Assembly (NCBI GenBank): GCA_036274645.1
Contig: DASUFH010000078.1
Location: forward strand, 1-10,075
DNA from: DASUFH01 sp036274645
GTDB taxonomy: Bacteria > Acidobacteriota > Terriglobia > 20CM-2-55-15
Reading direction: 5' to 3'
Length of the DNA: 10,075 nt
The notes beneath the pieces were generated by a model. It made no database searches and had not been told where the DNA came from. It saw only the letters and a list, made by a program, of their open reading frames with translations. The position numbers and the translations under genes are program-made. This document shows positions 1 through 6,675 of the stretch, one piece after another (the first letter of the stretch is position 1; every line of letters begins with the position of its first letter).

Positions 1-773
1 ATTTTCCGGTTCTCGCGGAGCCCAAGGGAAAATCGATCCAACTGCCGGCTGCCGCGCTTTCCAAGATGATCACGCGAACGATCTTCGCAATCAGTCCCGA
101 GGATTCCAAATACACCCTCAGCGGCGCGCTTCTTCTGCTCAAACCGGGCGCCCTGACGATGGTGGCTACGGATGGGCACCGGCTGGCGCACGTTGAGCAT
201 CCGGAGTCCCTGGAAGACGTTTCCGAGGAAATCCGGGTCCTGATCCCCAAGAAAGCCATGGCGGAGCTTGTTCGAATCCTGGCTGAGAGTCCCGAACATG
301 ACCATATCGGGTTTTCGAGAGATGACAATCACCTCTTCTTCGACCTGGGAAAGCGGTTGCTGGTCTCCCGGGTATTGACCGGGCAGTTCCCGAACTACGA
401 AGCCGTCCTGCCGCGCAACAATGACCGCGTGTTTACGCTCGACCGGGATGATGTGATGTCGGCCATCAAGAGGGTCGCCATTCTGTCCGATGAACGATCC
501 CGGACGATCAAGCTGGCCATCGGGAACGGTACCCTCGAGATGATGGCCAGCCATGCCGAACTGGGCGAAGCGCATGAGACGCTGGAGATCGATTACCACC
601 GCGAAGACATGCAGGTCGGCTTTAACTATCAGTATTTATTGGACTTCCTCAACACACTGGACGAACCACAGGTGAATTTCGAGTTCAAGGACAGCGAGAG
701 CGCCGCCCAGTTCCGTTCTTCCCCGGGCGCGGCGTACAACTACCGCTATGTGGTCATGCCCATGCGGATTTAG
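1..773 (+). CDS. dnaN: DNA polymerase III subunit beta (sliding clamp), 5' end missing
   Basis: This is the ring-shaped clamp that tethers the replicative polymerase to DNA and serves as a docking platform for repair and replication proteins. The reading frame is open from nucleotide 3 at the window edge (FPVLAEPKGKSIQLPAAALS), so the methionine codon at 66 is internal and not the start. About 257 residues are visible of a usual ~370: most of domain 2 and all of domain 3. Family marks seen are ATDGHRLA in domain 2, FPNYEAVLP with the following basic stretch, and the C-terminal YVVMPMRI, which matches the conserved VMPMR(L/I) end that helps form the peptide-binding cleft. The gene ends in TAG. 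It lies 177 bases upstream of gyrB on the same strand. The start and any upstream dnaA lie outside the window. Confidence 0.97.
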   Translation, partial: FPVLAEPKGKSIQLPAAALSKMITRTIFAISPEDSKYTLSGALLLLKPGALTMVATDGHRLAHVEHPESLEDVSEEIRVLIPKKAMAELVRILAESPEHDHIGFSRDDNHLFFDLGKRLLVSRVLTGQFPNYEAVLPRNNDRVFTLDRDDVMSAIKRVAILSDERSRTIKLAIGNGTLEMMASHAELGEAHETLEIDYHREDMQVGFNYQYLLDFLNTLDEPQVNFEFKDSESAAQFRSSPGAAYNYRYVVMPMRI

Positions 774-777
774 GCGA

Positions 778-802
778 GGGTAAACGGGTCCCGGTTTTGC
801 CC
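778..802 (+). other. Imperfect hairpin just after dnaN
   Basis: Four bases after the dnaN stop, GGGTAAAC and GGTTTTGCCC can pair: seven pairs including one G-T, then a 2-nt bulge and three more pairs around a tiny loop. No T-run follows, so it is not a standard intrinsic terminator. It could slow or stabilise the dnaN transcript end, or be chance. Confidence 0.25.
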
Positions 803-868
803 GAAGGAGAAGGTCTTTCCAACCGCACAAAGCTTAACTTTGCGCATCGGGGCAGCCGCTCTTTTTGG

Positions 869-874
869 TAAAAT
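869..874 (+). promoter_or_regulatory. Possible -10 element for gyrB-gyrA
   Basis: TAAAAT stands out in a GC-rich spacer, 77 bases before the GTG and 104 bases before the first ATG candidate of gyrB. No good -35 lies 16-19 bases upstream; the nearest TTGCGC (840-845) is 23 bases away. A short inverted repeat, CCGCT (856-860) and AGCGG (878-882), flanks it, as an operator might. Gyrase genes are often supercoiling-controlled through the -10 region, but nothing here shows that directly. Confidence 0.3.
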
Positions 875-950
875 AGCAGCGGTCCTTTGCCGCCGACCTA
901 CGAATGTTATTCCCTTTACATCTTGAGGTTACAGAAGAACTCCGATCAGC

Positions 951-3428
951 GTGGCCCGGCGCCTCGGACGGATCCTAATGCACAATCAAATGTCCGATAA
1001 AGTCGATCCAAACAACGAGAGTCCCCTTCTGAAAAATTCTACGGAGTCCGAATACGGCGCGGAACAAATCAAGGTGCTCGAAGGCCTTGAAGCAGTCCGG
1101 AAGCGCCCGGCAATGTACATCGGCTCGACCGGAGCTGAGGGATTGCACCATCTCGTTTACGAGATTGTCGATAACTCCATCGACGAAGCTCTTGCCGGCT
1201 ATTGCAGCGAGGTCCACGTCGTTATCCATATCGACGGGTCAATCACGGTCATTGATAACGGCCGCGGCATTCCGACCGAGATGCACAAAGAGGGAAGGTC
1301 CGCGGCTGAGGTTGCCCTGACCGTTCTGCACGCCGGCGGAAAATTTGATAACGACGCATACAAAGTTTCCGGCGGCTTACACGGAGTGGGCGTTTCCGTG
1401 GTGAACGCGCTTTCGGAATGGCTCAATCTTGAGATCTGGCGAGGGGGGCGTGTCTACCTGCAGAGCTACAGCCGCGGCACGCCAACAACGCAACTTGAAA
1501 ATACCGGACATACGGATCGTCGCGGAACGAAAATCACATTCAAGCCCGACTCCGTGATCTTTGAGACGACAAATTTCGAGTTCGACAAACTCTCGCAACG
1601 ACTGCGGGAACTCGCGTTCCTCAACAAGGGATTGTTGATCACGATCGAGGACGAGCGGGACGAAAAGAAGCACGACTTCCACTACACCGGTGGCATCATT
1701 TCCTTTGTCGAGCATCTCAACAAGAACAAGACCGCCTTACACGACAAAGTCATCTACTTCCATGGCGAGAGGGAAGATATCGAACTCGAAATCGCCATGC
1801 AGTACAACGACGGATACCAGGATCAGATCTTTACCTTCGCGAACAACATCAATACTCACGAAGGAGGCGCCCACCTGATCGGATTCAAATCCGCCCTGAC
1901 TCGGACGCTCAATAACTACAGCGTTGCCAACAATCTTTTCAAGGACGTCAAAGAGAACCTTTCCGGCGACGATGTTCGCGAAGGTCTGGTCTGCGTCATC
2001 AGCGTCAAGCTGCGTCATCCCCAGTTTGAGGGCCAGACCAAGACCAAGCTCGGAAACAGTGAAGTCAAAGGCATTGTCGAGCAACTCGTAAACGATGGCC
2101 TGGGTCAATACCTTGAGGAAAATCCGTCGCTGGCCAAGCGGATTATCGGAAAAGCGATCGAAGCGGCGCGCGCGCGTGAAGCCGCCAGACGCGCCCGAGA
2201 GTTGGTACGCCGTAAGGGAGCGCTCGACAGCATGTCGCTTCCGGGCAAGCTGGCGGACTGCCAGGAACGATCCCCGGAGAACGCTGAGATCTTCATCGTC
2301 GAGGGCGATTCGGCCGGCGGCTCGGCCAAACAGGGACGCGACCGGCGCACACAGGCGATACTTCCGATCCGCGGCAAGCTTCTGAACGTCGAGAAGGCGC
2401 GATACGACAAGATGCTGACGCACAATGAAATCGCCGCCATGATCACGGCGCTCGGCACGGGCATCGGCGTGGATGATTTCGATGTGACCAAACTGCGCTA
2501 CCACAAGGTCATCATCATGACCGACGCCGACGTGGACGGGTCGCACATCCGCACGCTTCTGCTGACGTTCTTTTACCGGCAGATGGTCGATCTGATTGAA
2601 CGCGGCCACGTCTTCATTGCGCAGCCTCCCCTCTTCAAGTTGAAAAAGGGACGGTCGGAACAATACATCAAAGATGAGAGACAGATGTCCCGGTATCTCC
2701 TCAAGAAAGCAACCGAGAGCTTGAGCGTGGAGATTCCGTCGACGGGAAAACAGGTTGCCGGAGTGGATCTCTCGACCTTCCTCGAAAAACTGATTGAGCT
2801 GAACGGGGTATTTTCCCGCGTCGATCGCCGGCTGCGCGATGCGCGAGTTCTCGACTTCCTGCTGGTTTCCGGCGCTGCAGGGAGGTCTTTCCTTGGCGAC
2901 GCTGAAAAAGTGGCGGATCTTGCTCGGAAGCTGCAGGAACTGGGCTATTCCACTGAAACATCTATGGACGAGGAGCATGGCGTCCACACGCTGACCTTCC
3001 GTCAGGGAAGCGAAACGCCGCGAACCATCGAATACCAGTTACTCTCGAGCGCGGAGTACCAGCGCCTCATCATGCTGCACAAGTCGGTGGGCGACATGGA
3101 CCGTCCGCCGTTCGTGGCAACGGCCACGTCCGCGTCGGGCAACACCACGTCAACAACCCTGAACAGCCGCCAGGAACTCATCGACTATGTGATGGACCTC
3201 GGAAAGAAAGATGTGCAGATCCAGCGGTATAAAGGTCTTGGGGAAATGAATCCGGAACAGCTCTGGGAAACCACGATGGATCCGGAAAAGCGGACGCTTC
3301 TCCAGGTGCAGATCAACGACAAGGTTTTCACGGACGACATCTTTACGGTACTGATGGGCGACGCCGTGGAACCCCGCCGGCAGTTCATTGAAGAAAACGC
3401 GCTCGACGTGAAAAATCTGGACATCTAA
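951..3428 (+). CDS. gyrB: DNA gyrase subunit B
   Basis: ATPase subunit of the A2B2 type IIA topoisomerase that introduces negative supercoils. From the GTG at 951 it is 825 residues. The GHKL ATPase domain shows YEIVDNSIDEALAG (catalytic Glu71, Mg-binding Asn75), IDNGRGIP (101-108), GGKF (129-132) and GLHGVG (142-147). The Toprim domain shows EGDSAGGSA from residue 451 and DADVDGSH from 525, giving the metal-binding acidic residues. The tail has QRYKGLGEMNPEQLW (758-772) and ends LMGDAVEPRRQFIEENALDVKNLDI, very like E. coli. Roughly 110 residues (about 585-695) lie between the Toprim core and the tail. This makes it the long Gram-negative form rather than the ~640-residue Gram-positive form. 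The start is uncertain: ATG codons at 978 and 990 are alternatives, and AGAAGAA 11 bases before the GTG is the best, still weak, ribosome site. gyrA follows after 9 bases. Confidence 0.98.
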   Translation: MARRLGRILMHNQMSDKVDPNNESPLLKNSTESEYGAEQIKVLEGLEAVRKRPAMYIGSTGAEGLHHLVYEIVDNSIDEALAGYCSEVHVVIHIDGSITVIDNGRGIPTEMHKEGRSAAEVALTVLHAGGKFDNDAYKVSGGLHGVGVSVVNALSEWLNLEIWRGGRVYLQSYSRGTPTTQLENTGHTDRRGTKITFKPDSVIFETTNFEFDKLSQRLRELAFLNKGLLITIEDERDEKKHDFHYTGGIISFVEHLNKNKTALHDKVIYFHGEREDIELEIAMQYNDGYQDQIFTFANNINTHEGGAHLIGFKSALTRTLNNYSVANNLFKDVKENLSGDDVREGLVCVISVKLRHPQFEGQTKTKLGNSEVKGIVEQLVNDGLGQYLEENPSLAKRIIGKAIEAARAREAARRARELVRRKGALDSMSLPGKLADCQERSPENAEIFIVEGDSAGGSAKQGRDRRTQAILPIRGKLLNVEKARYDKMLTHNEIAAMITALGTGIGVDDFDVTKLRYHKVIIMTDADVDGSHIRTLLLTFFYRQMVDLIERGHVFIAQPPLFKLKKGRSEQYIKDERQMSRYLLKKATESLSVEIPSTGKQVAGVDLSTFLEKLIELNGVFSRVDRRLRDARVLDFLLVSGAAGRSFLGDAEKVADLARKLQELGYSTETSMDEEHGVHTLTFRQGSETPRTIEYQLLSSAEYQRLIMLHKSVGDMDRPPFVATATSASGNTTSTTLNSRQELIDYVMDLGKKDVQIQRYKGLGEMNPEQLWETTMDPEKRTLLQVQINDKVFTDDIFTVLMGDAVEPRRQFIEENALDVKNLDI

Positions 3429-3437
3429 CGATCACAA

Positions 3438-5951
3438 ATGGCTGAAGAAAACACGCCTCCAACGCCTCCGGTTCCTCCAACGCCTCCGTCGCCGCATGTT
3501 CCGGTCAACATCGAAGATGAGATGCGCCGGTCGTATGTCGATTATGCGATGAGTGTCATCATCGGGCGCGCGTTGCCCGATGTGCGGGACGGCCTGAAAC
3601 CGGTACACCGGCGGATTCTTTTTGGAATGCATGAGATGGGTCTGGCGTCCAACCGGGCCTATCGCAAGTGCGCGAAGATCGTGGGCGAAGTGATGGGCAA
3701 TTATCACCCGCACGGCGACGCGGCGATCTACGACACGCTGGTGCGTATGGCGCAGGACTTTTCGTTCCGGTATCCGCTCGTCGACGGACAGGGCAACTAC
3801 GGATCGATCGACGGCGATCCTCCGGCGGCCATGCGTTACACCGAAGCGCGCATGGCGGCGATGGCGGAAGCCCTTCTCGAGGACATCGACAAGGAGACGG
3901 TCGACTTTGTTCCGAACTACGACGAAGAGCGCGAAGAGCCGTCCTATCTGCCCAGCAAGGTTCCGAATCTTCTCGTCAACGGCGGCGGCGGAATCGCGGT
4001 CGGCATGGCGACCAACATGCCGCCGCACAACCTCAATGAAGTGTGCGAAGCGGCCATTCACCTGATCGAGCAGCCGTCGGCAAAACTCGAGGACATCGTC
4101 CGGATCATTCCTGGACCGGATTTTCCGACCGCGGGCTTCATTTACGGGCGTAGCGGCATCCGGCAGGCCTACCGGACGGGCCGCGGCCAGATTACGATGC
4201 GCGCGCGCGCCGTGATCGAACGCGCGGCGAAGGACCGTGACGTCATTGTCATCACCGAGATTCCATATCAGGTCAACAAGGCGCGTCTCATCGAGAAGAT
4301 TGCGGAGCTGGTCAACGACAAGAAGATCGAGGGAATTTCCGACATCCGCGATGAAAGCGATCGCGACGGAATGCGGATCGTGGTCGAACTGAAACGTGGC
4401 GAGCCCGCGGCGATCGTCCTGAACAATCTGTACAAGCTGACCGCGATGCAGTCGACGTTCGGTGTGATCAACCTTGCGATCGTCCATGGCCAGCCGCGCG
4501 TTCTGACCCTGATGGAGCTCCTGCGGAATTTCATCGAGCATCGCGTCGATGTGGTCCGGAGGCGCTCACAGTTCGAACTCCGCCAGGCGGAAGCCCGCGC
4601 CCACATCCTCGAAGGCCTGCAGAAGGCTCTCGATCACATCGACGCGATCATCGCGTTGATCCGCGCCGCCAGGAACGCCGCCGAAGCGCGCGAGGGTTTG
4701 GTCCGGCAATACGAATTCACGGAGATTCAGGCGAAGGCCATTCTCGAAATGCAGCTGCAGCGCCTGACCGGCCTCGAGCGCCAGAAGATCATCGATGAGC
4801 TGAACGAGATCCGCCTGCGGATTGCCGAGTTGAAGGAAATTCTGGGCAATGAGGCCCGGCTCCGCGAAGTGATCATCAAAGAGCTCCGCGAAGTACAAAA
4901 GAAACATGGCGACGAACGGCGCACGGAGATCATCGACGAAGAAGCGGAAATCCATCTCGAAGATTTGATTGCCGAGGAAGACGTCGTCATCACCGTGACA
5001 CACACGGGATATCTGAAGCGGACGCCGCTTTCCGTTTACCGAAATCAGGGACGTGGAGGCAAAGGCCGAATCGGGATGAAGACACGCGATGAAGACGCCG
5101 TCAGCAACGTCTTTGTCGCCAACACGCACAGCTACGTGTTGATTTTCACCGACCGCGGCCGGCTGTACTGGCTCAAGGTCTATGAGATTCCCGATGTCGG
5201 CGCGAGCGGCAAGGGGAAGGCGATCGTCAACCTGGCCAACGTGTCTGCCGAAGAGAAAGTTCGGGCGCTCGTTACCGTCAAGGATTTCGATCCCAGTGTT
5301 CACGTGCTCATGGCCACCCGCAACGGCCAGGTGAAGAAAACATCCCTGGAGAACTTCAACAATCCGACCAGTCGCGGCATCATCGCGATGGGTGTGCCGC
5401 CGGATGACGAGTTGATCGCGGCCGAGCTGGTGTCGGCCAGGGAAAGCGTCTTCATCGGGACGCACGACGGCATGTGCATCCGGTTCCCGCATGAAGATGT
5501 CCGCGAGATGGGACGGCAGGCGTATGGGGTTATTGGTATTCGCCTGGATGAGGCCGATTATGCCGTGAGCATGATCGCGTCGAGCAGCGACGATGACCAG
5601 GTTCTCTCGGTGACCGAACTGGGATTTGGCAAACAGACCAGTGTGGACGAATACCGAACCCAGGGGCGCGGCGGCAAAGGCGTGATCAACGTGAAGACGA
5701 CGGCCAGGAACGGCAAAGTGGTGGCGATTATGCGCGTTCAGGAAGGCGCCGACGTTCTTGTCATGACCGCCAACGGTAAACTGATCCGTGTCCGGTCCGC
5801 CGATATCCGCTCCGTTGGACGCGCCACGCAGGGCGTGCGGCTGATTCATCTGGACGAAGATGATCGCGTCACCGCCGCGACGCTAGTCGAGGGGGATACG
5901 GGCGAGACCGGCGCAGAGATCGAAGAGACTTCCCCCCCGACAGTTCACTGA
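3438..5951 (+). CDS. gyrA: DNA gyrase subunit A
   Basis: DNA breakage-reunion and wrapping subunit of gyrase, 837 residues. The order is a proline-rich leader (7-18), then RALPDVRDGLKPVHRRIL, the winged-helix segment HPHGDAAIYDTLVRMAQ (residues 90-106) and the catalytic tyrosine Tyr134 in AAMRYTEARMA. A long coiled-coil arm with EMQLQRLTGLE follows, and then a C-terminal beta-pinwheel. The canonical GyrA box is QGRGGKG at 537-543, which marks true gyrase rather than ParC. A second identical QGRGGKG is at 742-748. The protein ends in an acidic tail (EGDTGETGAEIEET). At the E. coli Ser83 position it has Ala95; the Asp87 position is kept (Asp99). There is no clear Shine-Dalgarno, so translation is probably coupled to gyrB 9 bases upstream. 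Confidence 0.98.
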   Translation: MAEENTPPTPPVPPTPPSPHVPVNIEDEMRRSYVDYAMSVIIGRALPDVRDGLKPVHRRILFGMHEMGLASNRAYRKCAKIVGEVMGNYHPHGDAAIYDTLVRMAQDFSFRYPLVDGQGNYGSIDGDPPAAMRYTEARMAAMAEALLEDIDKETVDFVPNYDEEREEPSYLPSKVPNLLVNGGGGIAVGMATNMPPHNLNEVCEAAIHLIEQPSAKLEDIVRIIPGPDFPTAGFIYGRSGIRQAYRTGRGQITMRARAVIERAAKDRDVIVITEIPYQVNKARLIEKIAELVNDKKIEGISDIRDESDRDGMRIVVELKRGEPAAIVLNNLYKLTAMQSTFGVINLAIVHGQPRVLTLMELLRNFIEHRVDVVRRRSQFELRQAEARAHILEGLQKALDHIDAIIALIRAARNAAEAREGLVRQYEFTEIQAKAILEMQLQRLTGLERQKIIDELNEIRLRIAELKEILGNEARLREVIIKELREVQKKHGDERRTEIIDEEAEIHLEDLIAEEDVVITVTHTGYLKRTPLSVYRNQGRGGKGRIGMKTRDEDAVSNVFVANTHSYVLIFTDRGRLYWLKVYEIPDVGASGKGKAIVNLANVSAEEKVRALVTVKDFDPSVHVLMATRNGQVKKTSLENFNNPTSRGIIAMGVPPDDELIAAELVSARESVFIGTHDGMCIRFPHEDVREMGRQAYGVIGIRLDEADYAVSMIASSSDDDQVLSVTELGFGKQTSVDEYRTQGRGGKGVINVKTTARNGKVVAIMRVQEGADVLVMTANGKLIRVRSADIRSVGRATQGVRLIHLDEDDRVTAATLVEGDTGETGAEIEETSPPTVH
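3456..3488 (+). repeat. Short tandem repeat coding the GyrA proline leader
   Basis: CCTCCAACGCCTCCG occurs at 3456-3470 and again at 3474-3488, an 18-base period within the gyrA reading frame. It encodes PPTPPV-PPTPPS before the conserved core. In-frame repeats of this kind can gain or lose units by slippage without breaking the gene. Confidence 0.8.
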
Positions 5952-5966
5952 CGTACCCGTCCGCTT

Positions 5967-5993
5967 GTAGGGGCGGTCTATGACCGCCCCTAC
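5967..5993. repeat. REP-like perfect stem-loop after gyrA
   Basis: GTAGGGGCGGTC (5967-5978) and GACCGCCCCTAC (5982-5993) pair perfectly over 12 bp around a 3-nt TAT loop, 15 bases after the gyrA stop. The stem opens with GTAG, the tetranucleotide that marks many REP elements recognised by RAYT (TnpA-REP) transposases. No T-run follows on either strand, so it is not a classic intrinsic terminator. A strong RNA hairpin here would still protect or end the gyrBA mRNA. REP identity is inferred from form; only one copy lies in this window and no RAYT gene is present. Confidence 0.65.
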
Positions 5994-6044
5994 CCGCCAG
6001 CAGGACCGATCCCGCCGTGGGCACAACAGCCCCGGAATGACAAG

Positions 6045-6056
6045 ACCGGCGCCGGT
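6045..6056. other. 12-bp perfect palindrome
   Basis: ACCGGCGCCGGT is a perfect palindrome 3 bases behind the stop codon of the minus-strand remnant at 6060. It might be what is left of that gene's terminator, or a chance GC palindrome. The rest of 5994-6059 shows nothing I can name. Confidence 0.3.
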
Positions 6057-6059
6057 TCT

Positions 6060-6333
6060 CTAGTGAGGCGCGATTGCCGGACCGTACACGGGCGCGTGAA
6101 TCAGCGCCACCTGCCAGTCATTTTCCACCTTCTTGAACACGATGCTCGCCAGGGCCCTTCATCGGGTTCTGTATCTTGGAGGGTTGACCGCGAGGGGTTA
6201 CGGTTTCATCCAGCGTGTAGTTGAATCCGGCCCATGCGGTATCGGCGGTAATGTCGCCGACGCCGAGCGCGGCCGGAGTCGTGACGATCGCGAACTTCTT
6301 CGGCGGTGTACCCTGCAACAGCCGCTTCGGCAC
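6060..6333 (-). pseudogene. Remnant of a SnoaL/NTF2-like (DUF4440-type) protein, truncated and frameshifted
   Basis: Reading the minus strand from about 6333 gives GTPPKKFAIVTTPAALGVGD and then TADTAWAGFNYTLDETVTP, followed by NPMKG. After a one-base shift at the GGGCCC run (6152-6157) the neighbouring frame continues as LASIVFKKVENDWQVALIHA and PVYGPAIAPH, then TAG (6060-6062). The rejoined reading resembles the C-terminal half of small NTF2-fold proteins, where a strand of the type (V)FKK..ndWqValiHa ends the sheet. A single extra C explains the break. The 5' part is missing: an in-frame TGA lies directly before the GTG at 6333, exactly where the inverted-repeat element begins. Family assignment is from residue pattern only. 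The frameshift could be a sequencing error, but the truncation would remain. Confidence 0.55.
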
Positions 6334-6380
6334 TCACGGGAAATGACCCGGGTTTGCTTGCGGAAACTGACCCACTGAAA

Positions 6381-6544
6381 CGCCGTTGGCGCAGTCCTGG
6401 AGCTGCGATTTGCCGCGCGCCAATCAACTGCGCCAACTCGTCGAATGGCAAGGCGTAGATCGAAACTTGTTCATTTCCTTACTGAGCACGCCTCCGGCGT
6501 GGATGATGTTGATATAGACCAGCACCGCCGTTGGCGCGCGCCAA
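6381..6544. repeat. Direct and inverted short repeats inside the element
   Basis: CGCCGTTGGCGC is present exactly at 6381-6392 and 6526-6537, and GCGCGCCAA at 6415-6423 and 6536-6544. In the right copy the two words are fused into TTGGCGCGCGCCAA (6531-6544), a perfect 14-bp palindrome. GTTGGCGCAGT (6385-6395) also has an exact inverted partner at 6427-6437. This looks like duplication followed by internal deletion in non-coding DNA. Confidence 0.55.
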
Positions 6545-6591
6545 ATCGTGTTTTCAATGTGGGTAACTTTTCGTGAGTACAAACGGGTCAT
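6424..6591 (-). other. Unassigned 55-codon open frame inside the element
   Basis: From ATG (6591-6589) the minus strand reads MTRLYSRKVTHIENTIWRAP, then TAVLVYINIIHAGGVLSKEM and a basic end, closing at TGA (6426-6424). The middle, with VLVYINIIHAGGV, is hydrophobic and protein-like, but I recognise no family. No Shine-Dalgarno is evident and the frame uses one of the element's inverted repeats as its start. A second protein-like stretch, VSIYALPFDELAQLIGARQI, overlaps it in another frame, so this may be broken coding debris rather than a gene. Confidence 0.15.
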
Positions 6592-6651
6592 TCTTCATTA
6601 GCGCCGAGGACAGCCGCGCCATCCACGTCCTGGCGCTGCAATGATTCTTAT

Positions 6652-6675
6652 TGACCTCGCCTCATGACGGGGTCA
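6652..6675 (-). terminator. Possible terminator hairpin overlapping the lysC stop
   Basis: TGACCTCG (6652-6659) and CGGGGTCA (6668-6675) form an 8-bp stem with one G-T pair and an 8-nt loop. On the minus strand the stem starts at the lysC TGA itself and is followed by AATAAGAATC, A/T-rich but without a T-run. It may act as a weak terminator. Confidence 0.35.

Larger units (their letters stand above)
6325..6609. mobile_element. Decayed element bounded by ~50-bp inverted repeats, possibly an IS21-like remnant
   Basis: The reverse complement of 6325-6374 and the plus strand of 6560-6609 align without gaps at about 34 of 50 bases by my hand count. Most differences are transitions. Each arm holds two spaced units: TGGGTCAGTTTCCGCAAG then CGGGTCATTTCCCGTGAG on the left, TGGGTAACTTTTCGTGAG then CGGGTCATTCTTC on the right. 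Repeated GGGTCA-TTTCCG-type units at both ends recall the multiple terminal repeats of IS21-family elements. The 185-base interior is far too short for istA/istB, so this would be an internally deleted or MITE-like derivative. The left end coincides with the truncation of the NTF2-like gene. The structure is directly visible; the family name is a guess. Confidence 0.4.

Noticed and set aside
66..773. Start of dnaN at the ATG at 66
   Set aside because: The same frame is open and dnaN-like back to the window edge, so this methionine is internal.
774..950. Replication origin near dnaN
   Set aside because: I see no cluster of DnaA boxes (TTATCCACA-like) and no AT-rich unwinding region; an origin, if near, would lie upstream of the window.
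1737..2987. 416-codon minus-strand frame opposite gyrB
   Set aside because: It is the antisense of a certain gyrB and its translation has no family-like motifs.
4566..5849. 427-codon minus-strand frame opposite gyrA, and the similar one at 3432-4541
   Set aside because: Long antisense frames are expected in GC-rich coding DNA; the gyrA frame is unmistakable.
6010..6045. GTCATTCCGGGGC on the minus strand as a copy of the GTCATTCCGAG-type dispersed repeat
   Set aside because: Only the first few bases fit and the expected complementary half is missing.
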